Assembly: GCA_038373865.1 (NCBI GenBank)
Contig: JAXGGA010005231.1
Span: 1 to 64,000 of the forward strand
From: Uloborus plumipes
Lineage: Eukaryota; Arthropoda; Arachnida; Araneae; Uloboridae
Direction of reading: 5' to 3'
DNA length: 64,000 bases
Part shown: in pieces, positions 22,326-43,090 of the stretch
How positions within the stretch are numbered: position 1 is the stretch's first letter
How the letters are laid out: every line of letters begins with the position of its first letter
Position numbers and translations under genes: made by a program
The notes under the pieces: model-generated
What the model saw: the letters and a program-made list of their open reading frames with translations, nothing else
What the model was told of the DNA's origin: nothing
Databases searched by the model: none

Positions 22326-22646
22326 CACTGCAAAAAAAAATGAACTGTTGTTTTTACAGTATTTTACTGGCAGCCGAGGCTCCAATTTAGAACTGTAAAA
22401 TGCACAGTATTAAATATAAAACTAGCAATCTTACAGTTTCTTACTGTAAAGTTAGCAATTTTACAGTTTATTGCCGTAAAATTTAACTGTATTACACTGT
22501 AAAAACAACAGTATGATATTGGCAGCAGAGGTTTCACTTTAAAGCTGTAAAATGTACGGTAATAAACTGTAAAATTAGCAATTTTAGTTTATTACTATAA
22601 AATTAGCTGTATTATACTGTAAAAACAACATTCATTTTTTACAGCG
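22326..22646. mobile_element. CACTG-type MITE, copy 3
   Basis: TA flanks lie at 22,324-22,325 and 22,647-22,648. Termini are CACTGCAAAAAAAAATGAA and TTCATTTTTTACAGCG. At 321 bp it is compact and is the best reference copy for the family. Confidence 0.85.
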
Positions 22647-22654
22647 TAGGAACA

Positions 22655-23122
22655 TAGAACTATACGATAGTATAATAATATTTTTTTTTTTAATAAATAT
22701 CATTCGAAAAGCATCCAGAATCAAAACAGGCTTCTGGATGCCAGCATTTCTGCCCTCGTGTCCCTGTCATCGAAATATGGTCTTAAAGTCTGCCGAAGTT
22801 TTTTTTTTTTTTAAGTTACCTATACATATATAATTTTAGATTGTTTTAGTGAGTAAGGGCAGGCATCTTTCACTTGCTTCGTAGATAAATGTCCTGCACA
22901 TGCAGATGGAGAAATAGTGGGATCAATTTCTCGCCAAGTCTTTAAATTCGACAATTTTCTTAAAGTTTTGTCGGATTTTAAGACTTTATGTGTCAATAAC
23001 TGGCAGACGAGGGCACATAATTTTTAAATCAAAAATCTCAGATTTCTTTTCGATTAGATTTCTTTTCGATTAGTACTCATTTGAACTTTTTTCATTGTTA
23101 CACTAGCCATGTGGCTCCCTGG
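22655..23122. mobile_element. MITE related to the TTA-flanked 7.8-kb element
   Basis: Right end 'gtggctccctgg' followed by TTA. Internal landmarks 'attcgaaaagcat', 'gccctcgtgtcc', 'cttaaagtctgccgaa' and 'gacgagggcac' match both arms of 7823-9918. The left end is not resolved. Confidence 0.55.
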
Positions 23123-24103
23123 TTAATGTAATTTTCTTTCTGCTGCAAAATACCAATATAGGATAAAACTTTTGCTCTATTGTATTGAGTGTAGCTCAAA
23201 AAATGCCATTGTTAAATTTTCGCAAATATTTTTCATCGTCACCTTTCTGTAAAAAAATTATAATGAAACTTATTTCATTTGAGTTTCATATAGAATGATT
23301 TGAGCTAGTTATACGGATTTTTCTAAGACAAGAACGCTTTCCGGAAGTTTCTTTCTCTTAAAATTTTCGTTTAAAAATGCTTTAAAAGTATTTTAAGTGT
23401 CGTAATTAAACTTTTATTTATTCTACAAAATAAGAAGAATGCTTTTAATCAAACAGAACATAGATAAAAAGCTTAAATTAGTAGCAATTTAATTTTTAAA
23501 ACGTATAATGAGTAGAGTGTAATTAAAAATCAAAGCAGAAGACACATAAAACGCTTAGAAATTAATTGAACAATTTTCATTTAATTGAAATGCAATTACG
23601 CAGTCTAAAAATACGCCATGTAATGTTACTTTTTCTTTTCAGGAAGCAAAAAATGTTCTAAAAACTGTATTGAGTAATGATATTGAAAGCAGACAAAACA
23701 GGGAATTGCGCTTTATATTCTCTGAAATTAAATTTCGCTGAGCTTGGAATAATTAAATTTGTAGCTTTATGCATTAATTTCTCAATTATTCCTTCATAAA
23801 ATATGTCGTCTACTTCAGTAGCATATAAATAATTATTCTGTAATGTCCGTGATTGAATTATGTTTCGTTCGCTCGGTGCAACTCAACTCGTCACTTAGGA
23901 GTGAAAGGTCCTCCAATAGTTTTTGATTAATTTGCGCACATCAATAGGAAAAGCATTTTGGCTGTCGAAAATCGGCCTAAAAAAGAAAGTTTAGCAAAAG
24001 TTTGATGAACGTTAAAACTTCGTTGCGATTTTTTTCATTCATTATCGCAATTTTTTTTTTTTTAAAGGAATTCGTACAGAACTAAGTCAGAATATTTTAT
24101 GTA
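23123..24103. other. AT-rich stretch, nothing recognised
   Basis: Contains a directly repeated 'agatttcttttcgatta' just upstream, at about 23,040-23,072. No gene was recognised. Confidence 0.35.
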
Positions 24104-24837
<734 letters not shown>

Positions 24838-25789
24838 TACACCTTCATCGACTTCGTGAAATTCCTTATCATACGTTACTGAATTAGCGTTACTTCGAAT
24901 GCTCTTTTTTGCTGTATTTTTTTTTTTCTTCTAAAAGCAATATGACATTTTTAAATTTCAATAAATACATGATGAAAGCTTTTCATAACAAAACAATTGC
25001 GGTTATCAAGAATCAATAATACGCATTATTTGCGACGCATCGTATATAATCTGGTGCAGGGCCATAACCAGTATTTAGCTTCGATGAGAGTTTTACTGTA
25101 CACATTTCTCGTTAAATCTATATTGTCAATAAAATTTGACAACATATTCTATATTCTATTGGTTTTTGCTACAATAGACGCTAAAAAGGCATGAAAAATG
25201 TAAAAACAGAAGTATCTTTTCAATGTAGGAAAGAAATCTGAATGTCATTTAATAATTTAAAAGGACAGATGGGTGTAGCCATATACGCGCACTCGAAGTA
25301 TTAATTTTGAAATTTCTGTTTTATGACACTTATAAAATGTGTTAAGTATACAGTTTAGTACTTTCAATTTTAAAGAATTTTGTTTTGTTTTTAGTGGTAT
25401 TCAAAGTTTGAAGTAAAAGGTTTCAATTGAAGGTTTCAATTCAAAAGTAAATGAAAAAATAAAATAAAAGAGCAATGATGATTTTTTCAGCGAATAGAGC
25501 GCATGATGACAAGTATTTTTTTGAAATAGTTTTGAAAAATTTCGGAGGTGGTTTGAACCCTGAAAACCCACCCCTTAAATACGGCCCTGATCTGGTGTTG
25601 TCCAGAAAGAACAAAAATATGCTGACGTTCACTGAAATGTAAAATTCCGACAGTGTGTTACAAATGTGGACAAATAAAATGACTGAAATATCTGAAAAAT
25701 ATGATAGGCAATGCTTTTTCACTGCAAAAAAGATAAGAACGCCACTAGAACGGCCGTTGTTTTTTAAAAATGTTACGTAAGGATGCAAT
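24838..25789. other. AT-rich stretch, nothing recognised
   Basis: No gene or terminal repeat was recognised. A short direct repeat 'aggtttcaattgaaggtttcaattc' lies near 25,420-25,442. Confidence 0.35.
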
Positions 25790-26750
25790 GAGTGAACGCC
25801 GCAATCAAAAGAGGTATACTCTATTCCGTTCCAGAAATTTCAATGTCAAAGTTACACCTCTCTCTGGTCGGCTCTTCACTGAAACAGTCCATGAAGTTTT
25901 GCAACTGGTTTAGCGGGACCAACGCGTAAGCTCTTAAAAGATGGAGGAGACACTTAACATCAACCACATAACAGTTTGGAATATTCTGAAGAGAACAGGT
26001 TGCTCAAAGAAGCTCCATGTTTGGGGGACACAAGAATTTGCGAAAAAAAAAAAATTGATCGACAGAGCTACCATCAGTAAAACGCTTCTAAGGAGATCCG
26101 AAATCGATTCTTTTTGAAGCAAATTATTACAGGAGATGAAAAATGGATTAGATACGAGACAATGAAATGCATGCGGTCTCGGTAAAGGGCTGTGACCCGC
26201 CACAAACAACTTCAAATCCAGGATTGGCGGTAAAAAAGTTTCGTAGAAATGGAAGGGCATTGCTCATAATGAACTGATACAATTCTGTCCTCTATTGTGC
26301 ATAACTCAACTGTTTCAATGAAGCAATCAAGAAAATGCGACCAGAATTGGCCAACAGAAAAGGAGTTGTATTCCATTATGATAATGCTAAGCCATACTCA
26401 TCTTCGATGACTTAGAATAAATCGAAGAAACTTGGTTATGAGCTTTTGGTGCATCTAACGTATAGGCCGGACCTTGCTAATTTTGATTATCATTAGTTTC
26501 AGTCTGTGAAAAATTTTTTTGATGGCAAAAAAATTGGCTAACTGAACAGTCGCTGAAAATCACTTGGCTAAGTTTTTCGCTGATAAACCTCAGAAGTTTT
26601 ACACCAATAAAATTATGCAGCTACCGAGGGAATAGCCGAAGGTCATAAATAATAATGAGCATATGCACTTAGATTAAAATTAATTTTCAAATAAACAAAT
26701 TCTTACTCAAAAACTTACAAAATAAGCGCGGAGACTTTTTAAATGACCCA
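25790..26750 (+). pseudogene. Mariner-like transposase (DD34D), heavily decayed
   Basis: Recognisable blocks on the plus strand, in order, are NINHITVWNILKRTGCSKKL near 25,958, LLRRSEIDSF near 26,087, ITGDEKWIRYE near 26,125 (first catalytic Asp), a FHYDNAKPY block near 26,370 (second Asp) and YRPDLANFDYH near 26,461 (third Asp). The tail FFADKPQKFYTN and IMQLPRE follows to about 26,628. The second and third Asp are separated by 34 residues, the mariner DD34D pattern. Several stops and frameshifts are present. A possible right terminus ('gcgcggagactttttaaatgaccc') lies at about 26,727-26,750, immediately left of the large palindrome. Confidence 0.85.
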
Positions 26751-26765
26751 ATACTTATTTAGTTA

Positions 26766-29095
26766 ATAGTCCGAGAGCCAGTAACAGATATATATGACCA
26801 AGTTCCTCTCAAGTGATAATTAGTAAAACGCAACAGAAAATCGAACTATGAAGCCTCGTGAATGTCAGCTGAGGCTCGGTGGGGGGGATAAGCAGTTGGA
26901 ACCTCCCACGCTTGAAGAAAAAAAAAAAATTCACTCATTTCCTCTCGCCTAAAAATTTACCAGATGATAGCTTATATGTAACTATTGATAAATATATACG
27001 TCAGCTGGCTGTATCTCGGTGGAAAAATTGTCAGCTGATACTTTGAAGGTCGTTACGTAGAAGTTAGCTAGAAGCATTTACTGACTACACTGTTCGACAA
27101 AAAAAAAAAAACCTTGAAAATGTTTCTGGTATTTTGAAGGCTGATTCTTATGTAAAATGACCCCCTGAATCCGAATATGACCCCCGTTTTCCCCCATCAC
27201 GTCCCAATTTTTTTTAAAACGTCCCCCCCCCCCTTTTTTTTTTTTCATTTTTCCTTAGTTTCAGGGCTATAATATTTTTTTTGGAGGGGAAAGGAGCCTT
27301 ATATTCACCAATAAATTTTTTTGGATGTCAAGAGAGACTCAAAGTTTAAAATCATGAGCACCGAGAAAAAATCGGGGAACTTGGGGGGGGGCGTGGCCCC
27401 CCAAAATATTTGAAAAATCACCAAAAACGATCGTTTTATTCTAGTTTCTTTAAAAAGACCTTTAAAACATTTTTTTCGGTGTAGAACCAGAGTATAGGAT
27501 CCGCTCCTATGGGTCCTGGGTCGGAAAAAATTTTCACGCTGTAAAATTAAAAAAAAAAAAATAAAATAATGCTTTAAAAATCGCACTTTGCACTCGAGTT
27601 TTAAAGCAGGTCTTCAGCCAAAAAAAAACAAAATTGTGGCTGATTCTTATGTCAAATGACCCCCTATTTCCAGATATGACTTCAGTTTCCCTCCTCCACC
27701 CCCTCTTTCCAGAGAGTCCGCCCCCCCCAATTCAGAGTCATTTTACTAATTCGGAGGGGAAAAGTACATTACGTAACCCGTTAACATAATTCTAAAAGGC
27801 AACAGAGGTTCAAAGTTCAAAATCATGTACATGTGTACCAAAAATATAAATTAGGGTGGTATATCTCCCCCCTCCCCCCCCCCCCCCCCAAAAAAAAGAA
27901 AAGAAAATTCAATGCTCTGATTTTTCACAAAAAAAAAAAAAAAAAAACAGGTTTAAAACGTCTTTTAGAAAAACAAGAAAAGAAGATTTTTTTTTTTTTT
28001 TTGGGGGGGGGGTACACCGCCATAGTTTATATTTTTGGTACACATGTACATGATTTTGAACTTTGAACCTCTGTTGCCTTTTAGAATTATGTTAACGGGT
28101 TACGTAATGTATTTTTCCCCTCCGAATTAGTAAAATGACTCTGAATTGGGGGGGGGGGACTCTCTGGAAAGAGGGGGTGGAGGGAGGAAACTGAGGTCAT
28201 ATTTGGAAATAGGGAGTCATTTGACATAAGAATCAGCCACAATTTTTTTTTTTTTTGGCTGTCACCTGCTTTAAAACTCGAGTGCATGCAAAGTGCGATT
28301 TTTAAAGCATTATTTTATTTTTTTTTAAAAATTTTACAGCGTGAAAATTTTTTCTGACCCAGGAGCCATAGGAGCGGATCCTATACTCTGGTTCTGCACC
28401 GAAAAAAATGTTTTAAAGGTCTTTTTAAAGAAACTAGAATAAAAAGATCGTTTTTGGTGATTTTTCAAATATTTTGCCCCCCCCCCCCAAGTTCCCCGAT
28501 TTTTTTTCTCGGTGCTCATGATTTTAAACTTTGAGTCTCTCTTGACCTTCAAAAAAATTTATTGGTGAATATAAGGCTCCTTTCCCCCCCAAAAAAAAAT
28601 ATTATAGCCCTGAAACTAAGGAAAAATGAAAAAAAAGGGGGGTCGTTTAAAAAAAAATTGGGACGTGGTGGGGGAAAACGGGGGTCATATTCGGATTCAG
28701 GGGGTCATTTTACATAAGAATCAGCCTTCAAAATACCAGAAGCATTTTCAAGGTTTTTTTTGTCGAACAGTGTAGTCAGTAAATGCTTCTAGCTAACTTC
28801 TACGTAACGACCTTCAAAGTATCAGCTGACAATTTTTCCACCGAGATACAGCCAGCTGACGTATATATTTATCAATAGTTACATATAAGCTATCATCTGG
28901 TAAATTTTTAGGCGAGAGGAAATGAGTGAATTTTTTTTTTTTTTCTTCAAGCGTGGGAGGTTACAACTACTCATCCCCCCCACTGTGCTGCAGCTGACGG
29001 TCATAGGGCTTTATGATACTGTTGTCTGATGCGTATGGCCAATTATCTATCGAGAGGAAATAATTAACCAAATTTTCACCTGGCTCTCGGACTAT
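26766..29095. mobile_element. 2.33-kb near-perfect palindrome (foldback element)
   Basis: The outer ends are ATAGTCCGAGAGCCAG (26,766) and its exact complement ending at 29,095. Paired landmarks keep a nearly constant coordinate sum of about 55,860 (26,766/29,095; 27,000/28,860; 27,169/28,696), so the arms are collinear around a centre near 27,930. Sampled inner stretches differ by only a few bases per 100, while the outermost 100 bp are more diverged. The spacer, about 27,890-27,990, is C-, A-, T- and G-run rich. TA or TAA flanks the ends, so a TA-inserting foldback element is possible. No protein-coding capacity was seen. A transcript would fold into a hairpin with a stem of about 1.1 kb. 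Confidence 0.85.
27141..27890. repeat. Diverged tandem duplication within the left palindrome arm
   Basis: The block starting 'ggctgattcttatgtaaaatgacccc' at about 27,139 recurs at about 27,637 ('ggctgattcttatgtcaaatgacccc'). It is followed in both by 'atatgac', C-runs, G-runs and 'caaagttcaaaatcatg' or 'caaagtttaaaatcatg'. The period is about 500 bp. The right arm carries the mirror pair (27,990-28,720), giving a nested A-B-B'-A' architecture. Confidence 0.65.
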
Positions 29096-29267
29096 AAACT
29101 TGAAAAGCATTTTTAAGCCCTTGCTTGCAATTACGCGTTTAAAACAGCCGCAATTTATTTTAAAAAACACAACCTTATTTTGACAAGATATCACAACCTT
29201 ATTTAAATGATGCGCACTGTAAAATCAACCACATTAACTTTATTTTGATAGATCTCTTTAACATTTT

Positions 29268-29522
29268 AATGGGCAAGTGGATAAAGGTGGTATGTGCCAA
29301 TTCTGGAAACACTTACTTTTTACCATGGATGAAAGTGATAAGGTAATAATTTTTTTTTGAAAGCTTCTTCTTTAAATTTAAAAAGATTGTCAAATATCAC
29401 CTCTATTCACTTGCCCCTTCAATAGTGTTTGTGAGTTAACACAATTGAACACGCACTAATTTGAATTTGTATAAATCGGCTTAATTTAAATGTCACATAT
29501 CACCTTTATCCACTTGCACCTT
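29268..29522. repeat. Inverted repeat, 29-bp arms, possible MITE
   Basis: The arm 29,268-29,296 ('gggcaagtggataaaggtgg') is mirrored at 29,494-29,522 with four mismatches. A third, inverted variant, 'cctctattcacttgcccc', lies at about 29,400. No ORF. Confidence 0.55.
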
Positions 29523-29863
29523 CATTTCAAAAACAGTAACAATTCTAACGTCGCCAAAACTCGTTTATCAAATACCATAAAAATTTTAATTTACGCTGAT
29601 GTGGTTAAATATGAAATCCATTGTTATAATAAAACTGGGTTGCTATGAAACAGTAACAATATTAATCATAAAGAAAATGGCGAAATATAGCTTATCAAAC
29701 TTTTAATAAAGGCACAAAAAACGGGATTTTTTTGTAAAAACTCGCTTTTTTACAGAAAAAACGCTGATGTAGATAAACTCAAAACTCAAAACTTTATCTA
29801 ATTACAAAATTTTATCAAAATCGTTAAAGCCGTTTTCGAGATCCGATATATATATATATATAT

Positions 29864-30187
29864 ATATATATTTTTAATTAGAAGTATAAAACATTGCTAA
29901 TAAAATCTTGTTAAAAACAGAAGTAAAGAGAAAATTCCCAGAAGACCCCGGGGCCTTCATCAGGGGGACTCCCCTAGGGTAGGGAAAAGTGAAGTGAGAT
30001 GTTTCGGGGGCTAAAAATTGCATCTTTTTAGGCTGCAAATTGCTAGAAACATCTCACTTCACTTTTCTTCCCTACCCTAGGGGAGTCCCCCTGATGAAGG
30101 CAACGGGGTCTTTTGGAAATTTTCTCTTTACTTCTGTTTTTAACAAGATTTTATTCGCCAAGTTTTATACTACTAATTAAAAATATA
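29864..30187. mobile_element. Foldback element with about 140-bp arms between TA microsatellites
   Basis: The left arm (29,864-30,005) and right arm (30,046-30,187) are complementary, including AGTGAAGTGAGATGTTTC with its mirror and CCCTAGGGTAGGGAA with its mirror. The loop is 40 nt. A (TA)n tract borders the left end (29,848-29,872) and another (30,268-30,311) lies about 80 bp beyond the right end. Confidence 0.8.
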
Positions 30188-30263
30188 TCTGCTACCAGTT
30201 TCAAAGAGCTGCCACAGGCGCCTTTTGACCTGTGTGGTGAAGTTTATTTTTCTGTTCTATATG

Positions 30264-30267
<4 letters not shown>

Positions 30268-30311
<44 letters not shown>
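30268..30311. repeat. (TA)n microsatellite
   Basis: Twenty-two uninterrupted TA dinucleotides. A second, shorter tract lies at 29,848-29,872. Confidence 0.95.
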
Positions 30312-30314
<3 letters not shown>

Positions 30315-32224
30315 AAATCCAATTTGCCAAATAACGTGAAAGCCTTAAGTATTGCAATCGAATATAGTTTAACACCACTATTATATTATCTTAAAGTATT
30401 ATTTCGATAACAAATGTCCCGGCTATAATAATCATCAGTGTAAAAACATCCACTTCGTCTCTTCCAAGATCGAAAATACCCCAGTAACAAATCAATTTAG
30501 GTACTCCAATGAGAAGTTAGATATTGAAACCTTTCTGTTGATTTTTGATCATTGATAACAGAAGCAGCAGAACAAGCTGAATACAGACAAATGAATAGAT
30601 ATTTATCGCAATTTCAATCTTGACGGTGCAATATGTTTCTTTCTTATCGCTTTCGCTTCATTTGAGGAAGTAAAGGGAAGGTTACGTTCACGAAAAATGT
30701 CTCATTCGAAGTCTTAAGTAAATGTAAATTTCATTATGTGTATACTATATTCTATATCTATTATATATATGCTGTACTATATATATATTTGTTTACCAAG
30801 TTCATTTACAGATGACTTGCATGTACTCAACAGAAAATTAGAAGTAAACATTACGAACTGAGTATACACGCTCCTCTACATACATTTACAAACGTCCCAT
30901 TACATAAATATGGCCGGATGTGATATGATGATCGGACTTTGGAATTTAATTTTTTACTCTGTGGAGTAAGAAAGCGGTTAATTACTGACTGACACTATTT
31001 CATTTAATGAGCGAAAAGTGGCTCAACTTGAAGTACCACGCTTGCTCTGAAACTAAACACTGGTTCCGCGTTTGGCTGATTACTTAACAGGAACATCTGG
31101 CTTTGCCTTTTTCCAACAAATAGTGAAAATAATTTAAATTAGAGTAAAAAAAAACAGAAAACGAATAATTATTGTTCATGTTGATAGTTCGATTAAATAT
31201 GCAAAACATGTTTCGATTTTACCTGTGCTTTGACCATTAAAAACTAAGTGTATAATTATAGAAACGTCCACGTCTAGTGATCAGTTACTGACAGTTTAGT
31301 CTTACGTTTCAGCTGTTAAACTATTTCTAAATCCTTTAAATTCCTTTGCATACATTCAAAATATAGTTTTATTTCTCTCAGAAAAAGAAGAGTAAGTTAT
31401 ACATGTATAAAGTAGAAAAGAAGACGATTAAAAAGGTTGCGTTAGATTGGAGTTTCTGATAAATACACTTAATTTTCAGATGACTGTTTGAATAATTGAA
31501 AGAGGCTAGAGATATTGAAAACTAGTTTTCAGTCAATAAGTAGAGAGAGAAATTATTCCTGTAAAAACCTGTTTTTCATTGCACGAAAAAGTAGTGTTAT
31601 TAAATGTTTGTTTTGTGCTAGATAATAAGTAAACGTATCACATCTGTTGAAAAAAAAATGCAGTCAGAATTATTTATCGGCATCGTACTGTTTTGATTTT
31701 TACGCTTTTTACAAAAGGAGATTGTGATAATCGTTAGCTGTGATTATTACGTATTGTTGATTGGCAGAACCAATTGCATGAGCTTATCTTCGAGGCCATC
31801 ATTTAATGCCCTAATTAGCAAGTGCTGACAAAGTTTGAATTAAATATCATGGATTTATGGAAAACAAGCTCATTATAACAATTATAGTGAATTTATCTCT
31901 GAGGGCAAAACTTTTGGTAATTTGTGAAAGCTAGTAAAACATTAAATGAAAGCATACGCTCGAGAATTTTTCTATAAAAATCGACTTCTTGTTCTCACGA
32001 CAAAAATATTGAAAACTAATAGAAGCAATTATATGTAGCCAAACACAACTAACAACTCGCGTATATAGATTATAATAGTAATTTAAGGTAGAGCAACTTT
32101 GAAGGCTCTTCGAACACATGTAATTATCTTTTTAAGCTGTGATTTATGTCATAAATTTGTACTCACAACGGATGACATTTATTAAACTATGCATTACAAT
32201 ATAAATTTTTTTTTTCTTCAAATA
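30312..32224. other. AT-rich stretch, nothing recognised
   Basis: Nearly 2 kb without a recognised gene, RNA or terminal repeat. Short ORFs have no motif. Confidence 0.4.
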
Positions 32225-33700
32225 CACTGCTCAAAACAATTAAGGGATATTGTAAGTTTCCTATAAAAATGGGTTTAAACATTTTTTAACATTTTTTTTT
32301 GCATAAAAGGGAAGAAGAGAGTTACAAATGTAAATTTTGCTCATTTCCAAACTTCATAGTATGCAAATTTTGAGTTTGACGTCGAAAACGACTCTTTAGC
32401 GGCAGCGAATGAAATTTCACTCTCACTTTACTATAAGATAAGGGAGAAAAGAATGATCGACGTTCTGTAAGAGCATTGTTCCGATGTGTGCCATGTCTCA
32501 ACGAAGACATTTGACCAATTCAGAAGCTTCTAGAGTTGTTGGCAGACTAGAGGGAGGCCAAACACAAGCCGAGGTAGCGGAAGCCATTGGAGTTTCTCAA
32601 AGTGTAGTTTCCAGGGTCTGGAACCGTTTTCTAGAGACTGAAAGTGCTGACCATAGATCAGGACAAGGACGTAGACCGGCTACAACGCCCAATGAAGACC
32701 GCTATTTAGCTTTATCGGCTCGGAGGCACCGAAATATGAGTGCCACTCAACTGCAACGACAACTTTGCTCGGCTACTGGCACCCGTGTTTCGACACAAAC
32801 TGTCCGAAATCGACTCCACGCCGTTGGCATGTATGCCCGTCGACCAATGGTGTGTGTCAGATTAAGTGCAAGTCACCGTCGTGCCCGTAGAGAGTGGGCA
32901 ACGGAGCACGTTAGTTGGGGAAGAAATGAGTGGTGCAATATCCTGTTCTCTGATGAGTCCCGTTTTTCCCTTCATCCTGATAATAGGCGGGTTTTCATCT
33001 GGAGGGAACGTGGCACAAGAAATAATCCAGCATTTGTGCGCGAAAGTGTCAGATTTGGTGGTGGAGGTGTGATGGTATACGCCGGCATTTCCATCGATGG
33101 TTGAACCGACCTCCATATCTTCCGAAATGGAGCCCTGACTGGTCATCGATATAGGGATGAGATCCTCAGACCTATCGTCTTCCCTTACGCTGCAGCAATT
33201 GGAGATGACTTCATTTTAATGGACGACAATTGCAGGCCACATCGTGCTAACTTGGTGAATGATTTTCTTTTTGAAGAAGGAATCGTACGTATGGAATGGC
33301 CAGCGTGTTCTCCGGATATGAACCCAATAGAGCATGTTTGGGACATCCTAGGAAGACGAGTGGCTGAACGCCTATCACCTCCAGAAACTCTCCAGGCACT
33401 CGAAAGAGCTCTTCAGGAGGAGTGGGGCAGAATACCCCAGCCCCTCATTAATACCCTCATTGAGTCCATGCCTCAGAGGTGTTTAACACTGCTAGCTGTC
33501 CGGGGAAACCATACCCCTACTAAAAGTGGTTTTCTTCAAAGGAAACCCTTTTTTTATTTGTTTTTCTCATTTTCAGAAAATGCGTTTTTTTCCTTTTTTT
33601 CCCTTTTGTACCCAAAGCTGAATAAAGCATTTTTTTCTGCCAAACTAATGTAATTTTTATCTCTTATAGCTTACTACGTGTAGTCAATGATGTATCAATC
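32225..33700 (+). mobile_element. Tc1-like transposon, right end not located
   Basis: A candidate left terminus CACTGCTCAAAACAATTAAGGG starts at 32,225 after TA (32,223-32,224). It has the usual spacing of about 260 bp to the transposase start. No complementary right terminus was found by eye in the 500 bp after the coding region, so the element may be 3'-truncated. The end coordinate is approximate. Confidence 0.7.
32484..33653 (+). pseudogene. Tc1-like DD34E transposase with a single in-frame stop
   Basis: This is the best-preserved transposase in the window. The frame opens at 32,484, and ATG at 32,493 (MSQRRHLTNSEA) is an equally good start. The N-terminal helix-turn-helix spans residues of about 10-60 (QTQAEVAEAIGVSQSVVSRVWNR). 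A GQGRRP linker at about 75 and a second HTH (VSTQTVRNRLHAVGM) follow. The catalytic residues are Asp in FSDESRF (residue 157, codon at 32,952), Asp in MDDNCRPH (residue 248, codon at 33,225) and Glu in SPDMNPIEHVWD (codon at 33,330), with 34 residues between the last two. One TGA at 33,102-33,104 interrupts the frame, which resumes in register to 33,653. All other residues are in frame, so inactivation looks young. The reading frame runs past the usual Tc1 length of about 340 residues into an F/S-rich tail that is probably not native. Confidence 0.9.
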
Positions 33701-34439
33701 AACTAAAATGGTCTTTAGGGGCAAAATCAACCAAAAATTTTAGTTTGAATATATTAAAATTGAGGCTAAAAAGATTGTCGTACAATAATTTACAAGGAAA
33801 GGTAAGTTCAAAAAAAAAAAAATCAAAAATGTTTGTTCTCAATATATTCTTGTATTCATTCCTTCACCCCTCCTCTTCCCCACCCCCTCCAAAAAAATCT
33901 TCTTAAAGTTTTAACCAAAAACATGTTTCCCCTTCATTTTTTAACTTTTGTCATAAATTTAGTTACGTAGTTGAATTGGAAAATAAACATTGTACATATC
34001 AGCCACCGTTTAGGTGAAAAATTAAATTGTTTGCAGCGTTTTAATGCTTTCAACTTCCATCACTTTCGTTCATTCAATATTCAATTTTTGCCAATGTTAT
34101 GTCTATGGAAACTTCAGGTTGATTTTTAATACTTTTTTTTTCAACTTCTTGAAGGAGAAAACTAAGATTATAGTTTAATTCTCTGCAACTTTCTCAAATT
34201 TCCAGTAGTTAAAAAAAATATTTTTACTTATTTTTTTATTTTTGTTTTTTAGAAAAAAGTTTGAATTTTTGTCGTAGGCGTTTAGGAAAACAACTTTAAT
34301 TAATCCAAAAAAGTACATAAAATGGCATAAGCGTTAAAAAGATTTTCGTACATGTTCTTCCTGAAGAATTTTTTAAAACAAATTTTGTTCGAAGCACAAA
34401 ATAGCTTCTCAGATACGCTACTGTTCATTTAAGTTTGAA
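33701..34439. other. AT-rich stretch, nothing recognised
   Basis: No gene recognised. Confidence 0.35.
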
Positions 34440-42794
<8,355 letters not shown>

Positions 42795-42799
42795 AGCGG

Positions 42800-42985
42800 G
42801 GGTGCAGGGGTTAACAACCACTCACGGGGGCCAAGCCATCTCCAAGCCAAGGGTGGGGCTCCAGCTGACTTTGAGAAATCAACATATTTTCAGAAAAGTG
42901 GGCGTGGTTTTTTGCCGTTTTTCGATGAAATTGCATTGTGTTTGCAGCTTTTGTCCTCCCCCTGAAAAAAACTCAAATAACGGGC
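42800..42985 (-). repeat. G/C-rich dispersed repeat, inverted copy
   Basis: On the minus strand the order is 'gcccgttatttgag', a G-run, 'caaacacaatgcaatttcatcg' and 'tgttgatttctcaaag', as at 5896 and 14,889. On that strand the poly(A) complement of the T-tract directly follows its 3' end, which is the position a retroposon tail would occupy. The other copies have no such tail. Confidence 0.6.
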
Positions 42986-43090
42986 CTTCGGGGGGGGGGA
43001 GGGGGAAACGAGGTACACATACAGATTGATGGATACACACACATTTTGCCATCTCAAAAATTTACAGAAAAATACCAATGTTTCAATATT
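42986..43090 (-). repeat. Second half of the interrupted array-type monomer
   Basis: G-run, 'acacatacagattgatgg', 'acacattttgccatctcaaaa'. This corresponds to the monomer's distal end at 2225-2275 and 8670-8735. Confidence 0.45.

Noticed and set aside
27833..28066. Short K/P-rich ORFs at the palindrome centre
   Set aside because: Translations of C-, A-, T- and G-runs in the spacer.
32862..33146. Minus-strand ORF over the Tc1 transposase
   Set aside because: Shadow frame opposite the transposase coding sequence.
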